Below are positions 31,374 through 40,019 of a stretch of DNA of 64,000 bases, piece by piece (positions within the stretch are counted from its first letter, which is position 1; every line of letters begins with the position of its first letter). The stretch lies in NCBI GenBank assembly GCA_002726915.1, contig PBSY01000007.1:71698-135697 (forward strand), read 5' to 3'. Both the position numbers and the translations under genes were made by a program. This DNA comes from Verrucomicrobiales bacterium (GTDB lineage: Bacteria; Verrucomicrobiota; Verrucomicrobiia; Verrucomicrobiales; DEV007). The notes beneath the pieces were generated by a model. The model worked only from the letters and a program-made list of their open reading frames with translations. It ran no database searches and was not told where the DNA came from.

Positions 31374-32672
31374 TCAGCTCGTTCTATAAACTTCCCGGAT
31401 CACCTCGCCTAGGATACGAAATCCATCTCTCACGATGGACTCGGGCTGAGTGTAGCTCACACGAATGCACTGCCGAGCGTGATCCCATCCGTCAGCATTG
31501 AGACCAAAGAAGAAATATTCGCCCGGGACGACAATGACACCGGCATCTTTCAGTCGAAGATAGAGCTCACGACAACTGATTGGCAGATTCTCAAACCAGA
31601 ACCAGAGAAAAAATGCACCTTCACTTTCGTGAACCCGCCATGGCACCTCTCGCGGCAAAAATTCTTCTGCAAGCTCCATAGCCTGCTCTGAACGTGCTTG
31701 ATAATGTGGACGAACCACCTCATTAGACAGTCGCTTAATTTCGCCTGTCTCCAACAATGGGCGGACCAAGGCCTGTCCCACATTATTGTTTGCAAGACCG
31801 ACAATAGCCGTCATCGAACGAATCTCACGGACAATCTCAGGACGGGCGACAACAATGCCGGTGCGGGTCCCAGGGAGACCCAGTTTGCTGAGGCTTAATA
31901 TCAGGATGATATTGTCGTCCCACACGGGAGTGGCATCACGAAATACAACGCCAGGGAAGGGTAAACCGTATGCATTATCGATGATGAGAGGAATGCCTTT
32001 TTCACTGGCCAACCCCCTGAGAACTGAAATTTCTTCATCGGTGAGCACATTACTGCTTGGGTTGGTCGGTCGCGAAACAGCGATAGCACCGTGAGAATCA
32101 TTGAGGCCTAGATTGTCAAAGTCGATTCGATACTTAAAGCGTCGCTCCCCCGTTATTTCGACCAGAGGCTTCCGACTGTCGAATAGATCGTTATCTGAAA
32201 CCCCTTGATCGCCATATCCAATGTATTCGGGGACAATGGGAAGCAAGATGCGCTTTTCGCCACCATCTGTCATCTCACCAGCAAAGCGGTTTAGAAGAAA
32301 GAAAGAAGCTGTTTGACCACCATTGGTGACCGCAATGTTTTCCCGAGTTAAATCCCACCCGTATTGAGTTTGCAAAAAGCCCGCGACAGCTTCGCGAAAC
32401 GAAGGACTCCCGGCTGGTTGATCATAATCAGCGAGAACGCGGTCGAACTCATTTCCCTCGTCATCAAGGAGCGCCTCCATCTGCTTGCGCCAGAGTCGCT
32501 GTATGGATGGAATATGATCTGGATTCCCCCCACCCATCATGCGTAAACGATCCTTACCACTGGTAAGCGCTTCACCGAGATCATCCATCAACTCAGTGAT
32601 ACCGGAGTCGTCTGTCAGCTTACTCGCGAAGACAGATTGTGGATAGGGTGGATCAAAGCGGGTATGACTCAT
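31374..32672 (-). CDS. avtA: valine--pyruvate aminotransferase
   Basis: 432 aa; MMGGGNPDHIPSIQRLWRKQMEALL, VTNGGQTASFFLLNRFAG, SRPTNPSSNVLTDEEI, LSLSKLGLPGTRTGIVVA. Confidence 0.9.
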   Translation of the reverse strand: MSHTRFDPPYPQSVFASKLTDDSGITELMDDLGEALTSGKDRLRMMGGGNPDHIPSIQRLWRKQMEALLDDEGNEFDRVLADYDQPAGSPSFREAVAGFLQTQYGWDLTRENIAVTNGGQTASFFLLNRFAGEMTDGGEKRILLPIVPEYIGYGDQGVSDNDLFDSRKPLVEITGERRFKYRIDFDNLGLNDSHGAIAVSRPTNPSSNVLTDEEISVLRGLASEKGIPLIIDNAYGLPFPGVVFRDATPVWDDNIILILSLSKLGLPGTRTGIVVARPEIVREIRSMTAIVGLANNNVGQALVRPLLETGEIKRLSNEVVRPHYQARSEQAMELAEEFLPREVPWRVHESEGAFFLWFWFENLPISCRELYLRLKDAGVIVVPGEYFFFGLNADGWDHARQCIRVSYTQPESIVRDGFRILGEVIREVYRTS

Positions 32673-33566
32673 GGAAAGGCAATAGACCTATTTGCACTCG
32701 ACACAGCTTTCTGGCAAGCTTCACCAGTATCATTTTCTCACAACCCTAACGATATCGCCTCCCCTACTTCACCTCCTGTCGCCCTGACTATTGCCGGTTC
32801 CGATTCGTCCGCCGGTGCTGGGATTCAAGCGGATTTGAAAACCTTCGCGGCTCACGGAGTCTATGGAGTCAACGCCATTACGGCCATCGTGGCAGAAGCT
32901 CCAGGGTCCGTCTCACAAATTCAACCGACCGACCCCTGTCTGTTGACTGCTCAAATTGGCCGCGTAAACACTTCCTTTCCCATATCGGCCATCAAGACGG
33001 GGATGCTGGCAACTGGAGAAAATGTGGTGGCCGTCGCTCGCTTTATTGAAGCCAATCCCGCCATTCCTGTCGTTGTTGACCCTGTGATGCGGGCCACTGC
33101 CGGCGAAGCTCTGCTCGATGAATTCGGGCGGGATCGACTCGTGGAGGATTTAATTCCACTGGCAACCCTCATCACTCCAAATCTCCCTGAAGTTGCTGTC
33201 CTCTTGGAAAAGTGCGAAGACTCGATCATACCCGCTGAAGCGGCCCTACAACTATTCGAGACCTTCGGCTCTTCTTTCCTTGTCAAGGGAGGCCACACGA
33301 ATGGAGATACAACGATCGTTGATTACGCCTGCATCGGAGGCAACGTTATTGAACTCCCTCATGAACGGCTTGCCGTAGCCGATATCCACGGCACCGGTTG
33401 CACCCTCTCATCGTCAATCGCGAGCCACCTCGCCCTTGGTCAGCCACTCCTCGAGGCGATCTCCGGCGCCGTGTCCTATCTCACTTCCGCGCTGGCAGCA
33501 CACTTTTCATGGCCTCAATCCGGCGGCAGCGAAGCGTTGAATCATTTACCGAATTCCGTAGACTGA
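32664..33566 (+). CDS. thiD: hydroxymethylpyrimidine/phosphomethylpyrimidine kinase (start uncertain)
   Basis: VALTIAGSDSSAGAGIQADLKTFAAHGVYGVNAITAIVAE, VVDPVMRATAGEALLDE, DIHGTGCTLSSSIASHLALG. The ORF extends to a TTG at 32637. Confidence 0.9.
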   Translation: MTHGKAIDLFALDTAFWQASPVSFSHNPNDIASPTSPPVALTIAGSDSSAGAGIQADLKTFAAHGVYGVNAITAIVAEAPGSVSQIQPTDPCLLTAQIGRVNTSFPISAIKTGMLATGENVVAVARFIEANPAIPVVVDPVMRATAGEALLDEFGRDRLVEDLIPLATLITPNLPEVAVLLEKCEDSIIPAEAALQLFETFGSSFLVKGGHTNGDTTIVDYACIGGNVIELPHERLAVADIHGTGCTLSSSIASHLALGQPLLEAISGAVSYLTSALAAHFSWPQSGGSEALNHLPNSVD

Positions 33567-33574
33567 TCGTGACC

Positions 33575-34681
33575 ATGCTCAAGCGATTCATTCTTCTCCT
33601 AGCCGTAATCCCTTGCATCGTCTTCGCTGAGCAAGATACTGCGCCAGAAGCGAAACTCCCGGCCGCGCTGCTGACCACCGACGATACACAGCGTCTGCGC
33701 GAGCTGATCGACACGCTGAATCAGTCCAGCCTCCAGGAAGCGTTTCGCCTGCTCACTACCGACTACATCAATCATGATAATCTCAGCGAGCTCGAAATTA
33801 ATCGCGCCGCCCTGCAGGGAATGCTCAAGCGACTCGATTTCGGCGCCATGCTACTGACTGAGGAAGAACTTAACGAGCGTGACTCTCCGTTTGGATTTCA
33901 CCAAGCCATTATCGCCAAAGACACTGCTTACATCCGATTCGGCCGATTCAACGAGAAGTGTCTAACCCAACTTGACCGCTCACTAAACGAGTTTTCTAAA
34001 AATCCAGAAATCACCCACTTGATTATGGACCTCCGCTCCCCGCAGGCGCAGGCAAAATTCGTCATCGCTTCGGAAATCCTTGGCCGCTTCCGCCCTCCGA
34101 ACGAACTTCTATTTAAGATCCGACGACCAGGAAACGATCGGCCAACGCTCTTTATCTCCCAACCAGTCGAGCACAGTTGGAATCGCGAACTCATCATTCT
34201 GGTGGATGCCGAAACGGGTAATGTTGGAGAAATCATCGCGGCCGTATTGAAACGCGAAACCAATTGCCTCGTCATCGGCGAAAAGACTCCCGGTCTCACC
34301 GTGGAATACCGCGATGTTCCCATCGGTGAGGATCGTGTTCTACGCTACGCGATCGCCGAAGTAGTGCTTGAAGACGACTCTTCGATCTTCAGGGTTGGCA
34401 TTACTCCTGACATTGTCACACCGACTCCCTATGAATCTAAAAGGTCTATTTTCCGTCAGACCGAAGGAGGAAAAAAACTCGGAGATTTTCTCGTCCAGAA
34501 AGAACGCCCACGCCTTAATGAAGCTGCGCTCGTTGCTGGCACTGATCCTGAGATCGATTACTATCTTCTTCGCAGTGATAACAAGCCCACTCCGTGGGAC
34601 AAGCCTCCGCTTCAGGACCGGGCATTGCAGCAGGCTGCCGACCTACTCAATGCGACTGCTTTTATCAATTCAGATGGTTAA
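33575..34681 (+). CDS. S41 peptidase-like protein, apparently catalytically degenerate
   Basis: Signal peptide MLKRFILLLAVIPCIVFA; tail-specific-protease-like C-terminal fold (ELIILVDAETGNVGEIIAAVLKRETNCLVIGEKTPGLTVEY...FRVGITPDIVV). Confidence 0.65.
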   Translation: MLKRFILLLAVIPCIVFAEQDTAPEAKLPAALLTTDDTQRLRELIDTLNQSSLQEAFRLLTTDYINHDNLSELEINRAALQGMLKRLDFGAMLLTEEELNERDSPFGFHQAIIAKDTAYIRFGRFNEKCLTQLDRSLNEFSKNPEITHLIMDLRSPQAQAKFVIASEILGRFRPPNELLFKIRRPGNDRPTLFISQPVEHSWNRELIILVDAETGNVGEIIAAVLKRETNCLVIGEKTPGLTVEYRDVPIGEDRVLRYAIAEVVLEDDSSIFRVGITPDIVTPTPYESKRSIFRQTEGGKKLGDFLVQKERPRLNEAALVAGTDPEIDYYLLRSDNKPTPWDKPPLQDRALQQAADLLNATAFINSDG

Positions 34682-34684
34682 GCA

Positions 34685-35824
34685 ATGCGCAGTCCTGAAA
34701 GTGAGCTAGAGGCCCTCGAGTCATCAGGGCTACGTCGCCAACTGAGGCGCATCGATTCGCCCCAGGGAGTCGTGATTACGCTCGCGAATGGAACTACGCT
34801 TCTCAACTTTTCTTCCAACGATTACCTCGGACTCGCCAATCATCCGCTTACCCGGGCCTCTTTCATAAAGAACATTGAGGCGTTCGGAACCGGCGCCGGT
34901 GCATCCCGTCTCGTTTGTGGCTCCCAGTCACCTCACCACGGACTGGAAGAAAAGTTAGCCGCTTTCAAGAAAACCGAAAGCGCCTTGACCTTCAGCTCCG
35001 GCTTTGCAACCGCAACCGGTGTCATTCCTGCTCTTTGCGACAAGGAGGACATCATCATTCTCGACAAGCTTTGCCATGCATCCCTGATTGACGGGGCTCG
35101 TCTCAGCGGGGCAACCATGCGAGTCTTCCCTCACAATGACCTCGAAAAGCTCGCCAGCCATCTTTCCTGGGCCGAGAGAAAAATTGCGAAGGACGGCCGA
35201 ATCCTTGTTATCACCGAGTCAGTCTTCAGCATGGACGGCGATCGGGCGCCCCTACAGGGAATCTGCGATCTCCTCACCCCTTCCCCGGCCCTTCTTCTGG
35301 TCGACGAAGCGCATGCGTTCGGCTATATCGGCCCTGAGGGACGCGGGCTCGCTGCAGAACTCGGCCTCGAGGAGCAAATCAACCTCCAAATGGGAACTTT
35401 TAGTAAGGCGGCTGGACTATCAGGTGGCTATATCTGCGGTTCCCGCAACATGACCGATCTTCTCGTGAACAAGGCTCGTAGCTTCATTTACTCCACCGCC
35501 CCTGCGCCCTCACTTGCCGCCACCATTTCTGACTGCCTTGACCTCATCGCGGGAGACAATGGTGCCACTCTTCGTTCAGCCCTGTGGGACAACATCCAAT
35601 TGTTCAACTCGGAGGCCACCAGCGCCATTATTCCGCTGATCATCGGGGAGAATGAACCAACTCTCGCGGCAGCTCAAACTCTCCGTGAGAGCGGCTATCT
35701 CATACCAGCTATTCGCTACCCCACTGTTTCAAAGGGGACTGCTCGGTTGCGAGTCACACTTTCTGCAAATCACCTTCCGGAACACATAAAAGGGCTGAAG
35801 GAGGCATTTCCCGGCCTTTGCTAA
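34685..35824 (+). CDS. bioF: 8-amino-7-oxononanoate synthase-like PLP-dependent acyltransferase
   Basis: LNFSSNDYLGLANHPL, GTGAGASRLVCGSQSPHHGLEEKLA, LLVDEAHAFGYIGPEGRGL, MGTFSKAAGLSGGYICGS. Confidence 0.85.
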   Translation: MRSPESELEALESSGLRRQLRRIDSPQGVVITLANGTTLLNFSSNDYLGLANHPLTRASFIKNIEAFGTGAGASRLVCGSQSPHHGLEEKLAAFKKTESALTFSSGFATATGVIPALCDKEDIIILDKLCHASLIDGARLSGATMRVFPHNDLEKLASHLSWAERKIAKDGRILVITESVFSMDGDRAPLQGICDLLTPSPALLLVDEAHAFGYIGPEGRGLAAELGLEEQINLQMGTFSKAAGLSGGYICGSRNMTDLLVNKARSFIYSTAPAPSLAATISDCLDLIAGDNGATLRSALWDNIQLFNSEATSAIIPLIIGENEPTLAAAQTLRESGYLIPAIRYPTVSKGTARLRVTLSANHLPEHIKGLKEAFPGLC

Positions 35825-35894
35825 CCTTAACTTGCAGCAATGGTTATCACCCTTGGCCAGCGCTGAATTATTCGCTCTACAGTCTTCGTATAAC

Positions 35895-36767
35895 ATGAGA
35901 ACAGCCATCCTAATCTTCTCTCACCTGCTGCTCCACCACTTCACTCTTGCTACCCCCCTCGAGCCTATCAAACTTTGGCCCGAAGGGGTCCCCGATGAGG
36001 CTGGCCTTGAGTTCCCTAAGGAGAAAGTCGAGCTTCGAGGAAATTTAAAAATTGAAATCGTTTCAAACGTGAGCGACCCGACCCTCACTTGGTATCCTGC
36101 CGAAACCCCCAACGGAACTTCAGTTATTGTCTGTCCTGGAGGCGGCTACAATATCCTCGCCTACTCCCACGAAGGAAAAGAGATTTGCCAATGGCTCAAT
36201 TCCCTCGGAGTGTCAGCCGCCCTCCTGAAATATCGCGTCCCACGACGCAAAACTTTTGAGAAGCACCACGCACCGCTCCAAGACGTGCACCGCGCGATTG
36301 GCATGATCCGAAACCGCTCTAAAGAGTGGAAGATAGATCCTGGAAAAGTGGGGATTCTCGGGTTCTCAGCCGGTGGTCATCTCTCAACCATGGCCTTGAC
36401 CTGGGATGAAGAACGCACCTATAAGGCTGATCCCTCGATGGACCACGATAATCTCGTGCCGAACTTTGGCATTCTCGTTTACCCAGCCTACCAGCTTGAT
36501 GAAAACGATCCTGACAGGCTCTCACCCGAGATTACCGTCGATGAAAATACCCCGCCCGCTTTTATCGTCTGCGCTCATGGCGATAAGAAGTGGGTGGAAG
36601 GTAGCGCCCGTTACTACATTGAGATGCTCCGCCACAACCGCTCGTGCGAGTTGCACGTCTTCGCCAAGGGTGGGCACGGCTTTGGCTACCAAAATACGCC
36701 GGAGGAAATTCGCCAATGGCCAACCCTTGCAAGCCAATGGATGGGCGCGATGGAAATTAACGATTAG
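35895..36767 (+). CDS. secreted alpha/beta hydrolase (esterase/acetylxylan-esterase-like)
   Basis: SVIVCPGGGYNILAYSHEGKEICQWLNSLGVSAALLKYRVPRR, KVGILGFSAGGHLSTMAL, GSARYYIEMLRHNRSCELHVFAKGGHGFGY. Confidence 0.87.
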   Translation: MRTAILIFSHLLLHHFTLATPLEPIKLWPEGVPDEAGLEFPKEKVELRGNLKIEIVSNVSDPTLTWYPAETPNGTSVIVCPGGGYNILAYSHEGKEICQWLNSLGVSAALLKYRVPRRKTFEKHHAPLQDVHRAIGMIRNRSKEWKIDPGKVGILGFSAGGHLSTMALTWDEERTYKADPSMDHDNLVPNFGILVYPAYQLDENDPDRLSPEITVDENTPPAFIVCAHGDKKWVEGSARYYIEMLRHNRSCELHVFAKGGHGFGYQNTPEEIRQWPTLASQWMGAMEIND

Positions 36768-36864
36768 CCGCGAAGATAGCCCCATTACCCGTTTCGACTG
36801 TAATCTGAAAAAACAATGCAACTAATTGGTGAATCTGGCATCATCCATGCAGCCAATCCGAATC

Positions 36865-37746
36865 ATGGAAGAAAATGACATTAGCGCCACAGCAGAAAAA
36901 ATGACCCCTTTCGACTACGAAGGGCTCACAGAGCAATATCTCATTCCATGGGGAGCCAATATTGGGTTCGCCCTTCTTATTCTAATTGTTGGTATCATTG
37001 TCTCCAAATGGATCGTGAACTTGGCCCGTCATGGAATGAGGCATGCCAAGTTTGACGACATGCTGATCGACTTTGTCACCAGCCTTCTGAAATGGTTACT
37101 CTACTTCATTTTCATCATCGCCTCCTTAAATCGGCTCGGAGTGCCAACAACGTCTTTTATCGCCGTTCTGGGCGCCGCGGGCCTGGCCATTGGACTTGCT
37201 CTCAAGGATTCACTCCAGAATTTTGCGGCGGGGGGCATGTTGATTATGTTTCGGCCTTTCAAGACGGGTGACTCCATCGAAGCAGGGGGCGCTTCTGGAG
37301 TGGTGGAAGATGTCCAGATTTTCAGCACCACGATGCGCACAGCGGACAACCGTGAAATTGTGCTTCCCAATGGAGACATTTTCAGCGGTAAAATCACGAA
37401 TAACAGTGCTCGAGATACTCGCCGAATCGATCTTGTCGTCGCCATTGGCTACAACGATGACCTTCGAGAAGCCAAGAGAACTCTTGAACAAGTAATCAAC
37501 GCAGAAGACCGTATCCTCGCTGAACCGGAACCCCTAGTCGCCGTCGGTGAACTCGGTGCTTCCAGCGTAGATATCCTCGTTCGCCCCTGGGTCAAAACGC
37601 CTGATTTCTTCGCTACCAAGTGCGCTCTGACCGAAAATATCAAACTTGCGCTCGACGACGCCGGCATATCCATGCCATTCCCCCAGATGGATATTCACGT
37701 CGACCAGGATCCTTCCGGTCCCAGCGTCAGTCCAAAGATGGACTAG
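36865..37746 (+). CDS. MscS-family mechanosensitive channel
   Basis: FIAVLGAAGLAIGLALKDSLQNFAAGGMLIMFRPFKTGDSIEAGGASGVVEDVQIFSTTMRTADNREIVLPNGDIFSGKITN. Confidence 0.95.
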   Translation: MEENDISATAEKMTPFDYEGLTEQYLIPWGANIGFALLILIVGIIVSKWIVNLARHGMRHAKFDDMLIDFVTSLLKWLLYFIFIIASLNRLGVPTTSFIAVLGAAGLAIGLALKDSLQNFAAGGMLIMFRPFKTGDSIEAGGASGVVEDVQIFSTTMRTADNREIVLPNGDIFSGKITNNSARDTRRIDLVVAIGYNDDLREAKRTLEQVINAEDRILAEPEPLVAVGELGASSVDILVRPWVKTPDFFATKCALTENIKLALDDAGISMPFPQMDIHVDQDPSGPSVSPKMD

Positions 37747-37755
37747 TCTTCGATC

Positions 37756-38736
37756 TTAACCGAACGCCCGAATAAACCCGACTTCCAGCGCAAGCGCCTC
37801 GAACACATTCGTGTTCAGGTTATCACGCAGAGTCTCCACTGCTCTGACTCGCTGGCTAAGTTCATCGATACTGAGTGAATCTGCGAGCAGGCGGGTGCCC
37901 TGCTCGTAATCGGGCAGGTCGAGGTGCCTTACCCCATGCTGGATCCGTAGCGCATCGCCGAACCACATCATCAGATAATCGATCAGCAGATTCCGCTGCT
38001 GTAGGTATTCAGCTTCGGTAAGGGCCTTGTAGTATTCCTCCCGCCGTTTGAGATAGTCCCCTTCCGTTGTCTTTCGGTAGTGAGCGACTTCAGCCTTCAT
38101 GGCTTCTTCATTCCGTTTTGCGATCGTCGCCTTCTCTTCTTTTAATATTGCAGCGAAGCTGGCCATAAGCCCCAAAGCTCCAGAAACTCCAGTCTGTTGT
38201 TCGACTGCATGTTTCTTCAAGGTCGCGAGAAAATCAGAAGCCGACGGACTCAAGTCTACCGGACCCGGCTCTCTGGCTAGTTTGATTTGAACGCAGCGCG
38301 AAAGAATGGTATCGAGCAGCATTTCCGGACGCGCCGTTAGAAGTAGAAGCCGACAGAAAGCGGGCGGCTCCTCTAAAGTCTTGAGGAAGGCATTCTCTGC
38401 CTCAGGTCCCATACGATCAGCATCTTTGACTACCGCAAATTTGGTCACACCCTTAGGGGCAGCCATTTGGAGCGTGTGCTCGACCGAACGGATCGCAGCG
38501 ACCGTGATTCTCCGCGACTTCGATTCCGGGCCGATAACAGTCGTGGTGGACGATTTGAGATCTTCCAAAGAACTCGCTCCAGTTTCGCCCGATGGATTGA
38601 CCATCTCGATCATTTTAATCGCAAGGGCTTCCTTACCGCTACCAATGGGACCGGTAACAAGATAAGCATGAGCCAGGCGCTCATTCTCCTTGGCCAGTCC
38701 GATCAGATCAACCGCTTTGTCGTAACAAAAGCTCAT
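37756..38736 (-). CDS. holB: DNA polymerase III delta' subunit-like protein
   Basis: AYLVTGPIGSGKEALAIKMIE, KFAVVKDADRMGPEAENAFLKTLEEPPAFCRLLLLTARPEMLLDTILSRCVQIKL; overlaps the tmk 3' end. Confidence 0.87.
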   Translation of the reverse strand: MSFCYDKAVDLIGLAKENERLAHAYLVTGPIGSGKEALAIKMIEMVNPSGETGASSLEDLKSSTTTVIGPESKSRRITVAAIRSVEHTLQMAAPKGVTKFAVVKDADRMGPEAENAFLKTLEEPPAFCRLLLLTARPEMLLDTILSRCVQIKLAREPGPVDLSPSASDFLATLKKHAVEQQTGVSGALGLMASFAAILKEEKATIAKRNEEAMKAEVAHYRKTTEGDYLKRREEYYKALTEAEYLQQRNLLIDYLMMWFGDALRIQHGVRHLDLPDYEQGTRLLADSLSIDELSQRVRAVETLRDNLNTNVFEALALEVGFIRAFG

Positions 38737-39392
38737 CCCATCGAAACTCCCACGCGTTTGTTGAAAACTGACTCGATCTCAGTGGTCACCTCGTCGATCG
38801 TTGCTGAGGCATCGATAACGGCGAACCGCTCCGGAGCCTCCGCTGCGAGCCGTAGGTAGCCCTCACGGATCTTTTCAAAAAACTCCATCGGATTCGACTC
38901 CATTCGGTCCTCAACACTGCCACTTGCGGCGACCGCCCGCGAATGCCCTGTTTTAACATCCAGATCAAGCAGGATGGTCAAGTCGGGCATGGTCTCACCA
39001 ACAGCGAAAGAATTGATCTCCTTGACGGCGTCCACATTGAGTCCACGTCCGACCCCCTGATAGACCGTTGTCGAGTCGAGAAATCGATCTGCCACGACCC
39101 AGGTTCCTTTGTCTAAGGCAGGTTCAATCACGCGACGCACCAACTGGGCCCGACTCGCTGCAAAAAGCAGCAACTCGCTCTCATGCGTCAAGTCTGTGCC
39201 TTCCTCATCGAATTGAAGCAGATTTCGAATCTTTTCACCCGCAGGTGTTCCTCCCGGTTCGCGTGTCTGGAGAACATCAAACCCACGGGTTTCCAGCATC
39301 GCGACACAGCGCTGGATTTGCGTGGATTTGCCACAACCTTCCGAACCTTCAAATGTGATAAATTTCCCGCGTTGCATCGGAGACAATTGCAT
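38733..39392 (-). CDS. tmk: thymidylate kinase
   Basis: GKFITFEGSEGCGKSTQIQ, REPGGTPAGEKIRNLL, LLFAASRAQLVRRVIEPAL, VVADRFLDSTTVYQG. Confidence 0.95.
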   Translation of the reverse strand: MQLSPMQRGKFITFEGSEGCGKSTQIQRCVAMLETRGFDVLQTREPGGTPAGEKIRNLLQFDEEGTDLTHESELLLFAASRAQLVRRVIEPALDKGTWVVADRFLDSTTVYQGVGRGLNVDAVKEINSFAVGETMPDLTILLDLDVKTGHSRAVAASGSVEDRMESNPMEFFEKIREGYLRLAAEAPERFAVIDASATIDEVTTEIESVFNKRVGVSMG

Positions 39393-39451
39393 CTATGAAT
39401 GCGTGACACAGGAAAGTCTATTCCTAATTATTCTCAACCCTAAACAGAATC

Positions 39452-39904
39452 ATGTCCGATACAGCAAAAATAACCTTTGGATCGCGCGACGACAGGAAAA
39501 TCGTCGAAACCGAACTCACTTTCGCGCCAAAATTCGATGATCATGGACTAATCGTGGCCATTGCCCAGGACTCCGATACCAACGAGGTTCTCATGGTGGC
39601 TTACATGAATGAGGATTCTCTTAAACAGACCCTCGCTATCGGCGAAGCAGTCTACTTTTCCCGAAGCCGGCAGGAAATATGGCACAAAGGAGCCACTTCG
39701 GGCCACACGCAAACCGTTGAAAAAATACTCACAGACTGTGATCAGGATGCCTTGGTTCTCAAAGTGCGCCAAAAAGGTCCCGGTTGCTGCCACGTCGGAT
39801 ATAGATCTTGCTTCTACAGAAATATACAGGAAGCCGGTGATCCCGTATCTTTAAATCAGGTGATCGAAGATCGGAGTTACGACCCGAATGTGGTCTACAA
39901 GTAA
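39452..39904 (+). CDS. hisI: phosphoribosyl-AMP cyclohydrolase
   Basis: GLIVAIAQDSDTNEVLMVAYMNEDSLKQTLAIGEAVYFSRSRQEIWHKGATSGHTQTVEKILTDCDQDALVLKVRQKGPGCCHVGYRSCFYR. Confidence 0.95.
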   Translation: MSDTAKITFGSRDDRKIVETELTFAPKFDDHGLIVAIAQDSDTNEVLMVAYMNEDSLKQTLAIGEAVYFSRSRQEIWHKGATSGHTQTVEKILTDCDQDALVLKVRQKGPGCCHVGYRSCFYRNIQEAGDPVSLNQVIEDRSYDPNVVYK

Positions 39905-40019
39905 AAGAAAACGCTCTTACGGCCGCCCTTGCTATGCGCACCCGTGCAGAAGAGACAGGGCTGAGTTAGCATTCGAAAGCGACAGAAACCAACCAACCTT
40001 TTCGCCGCAATAAGCACTA

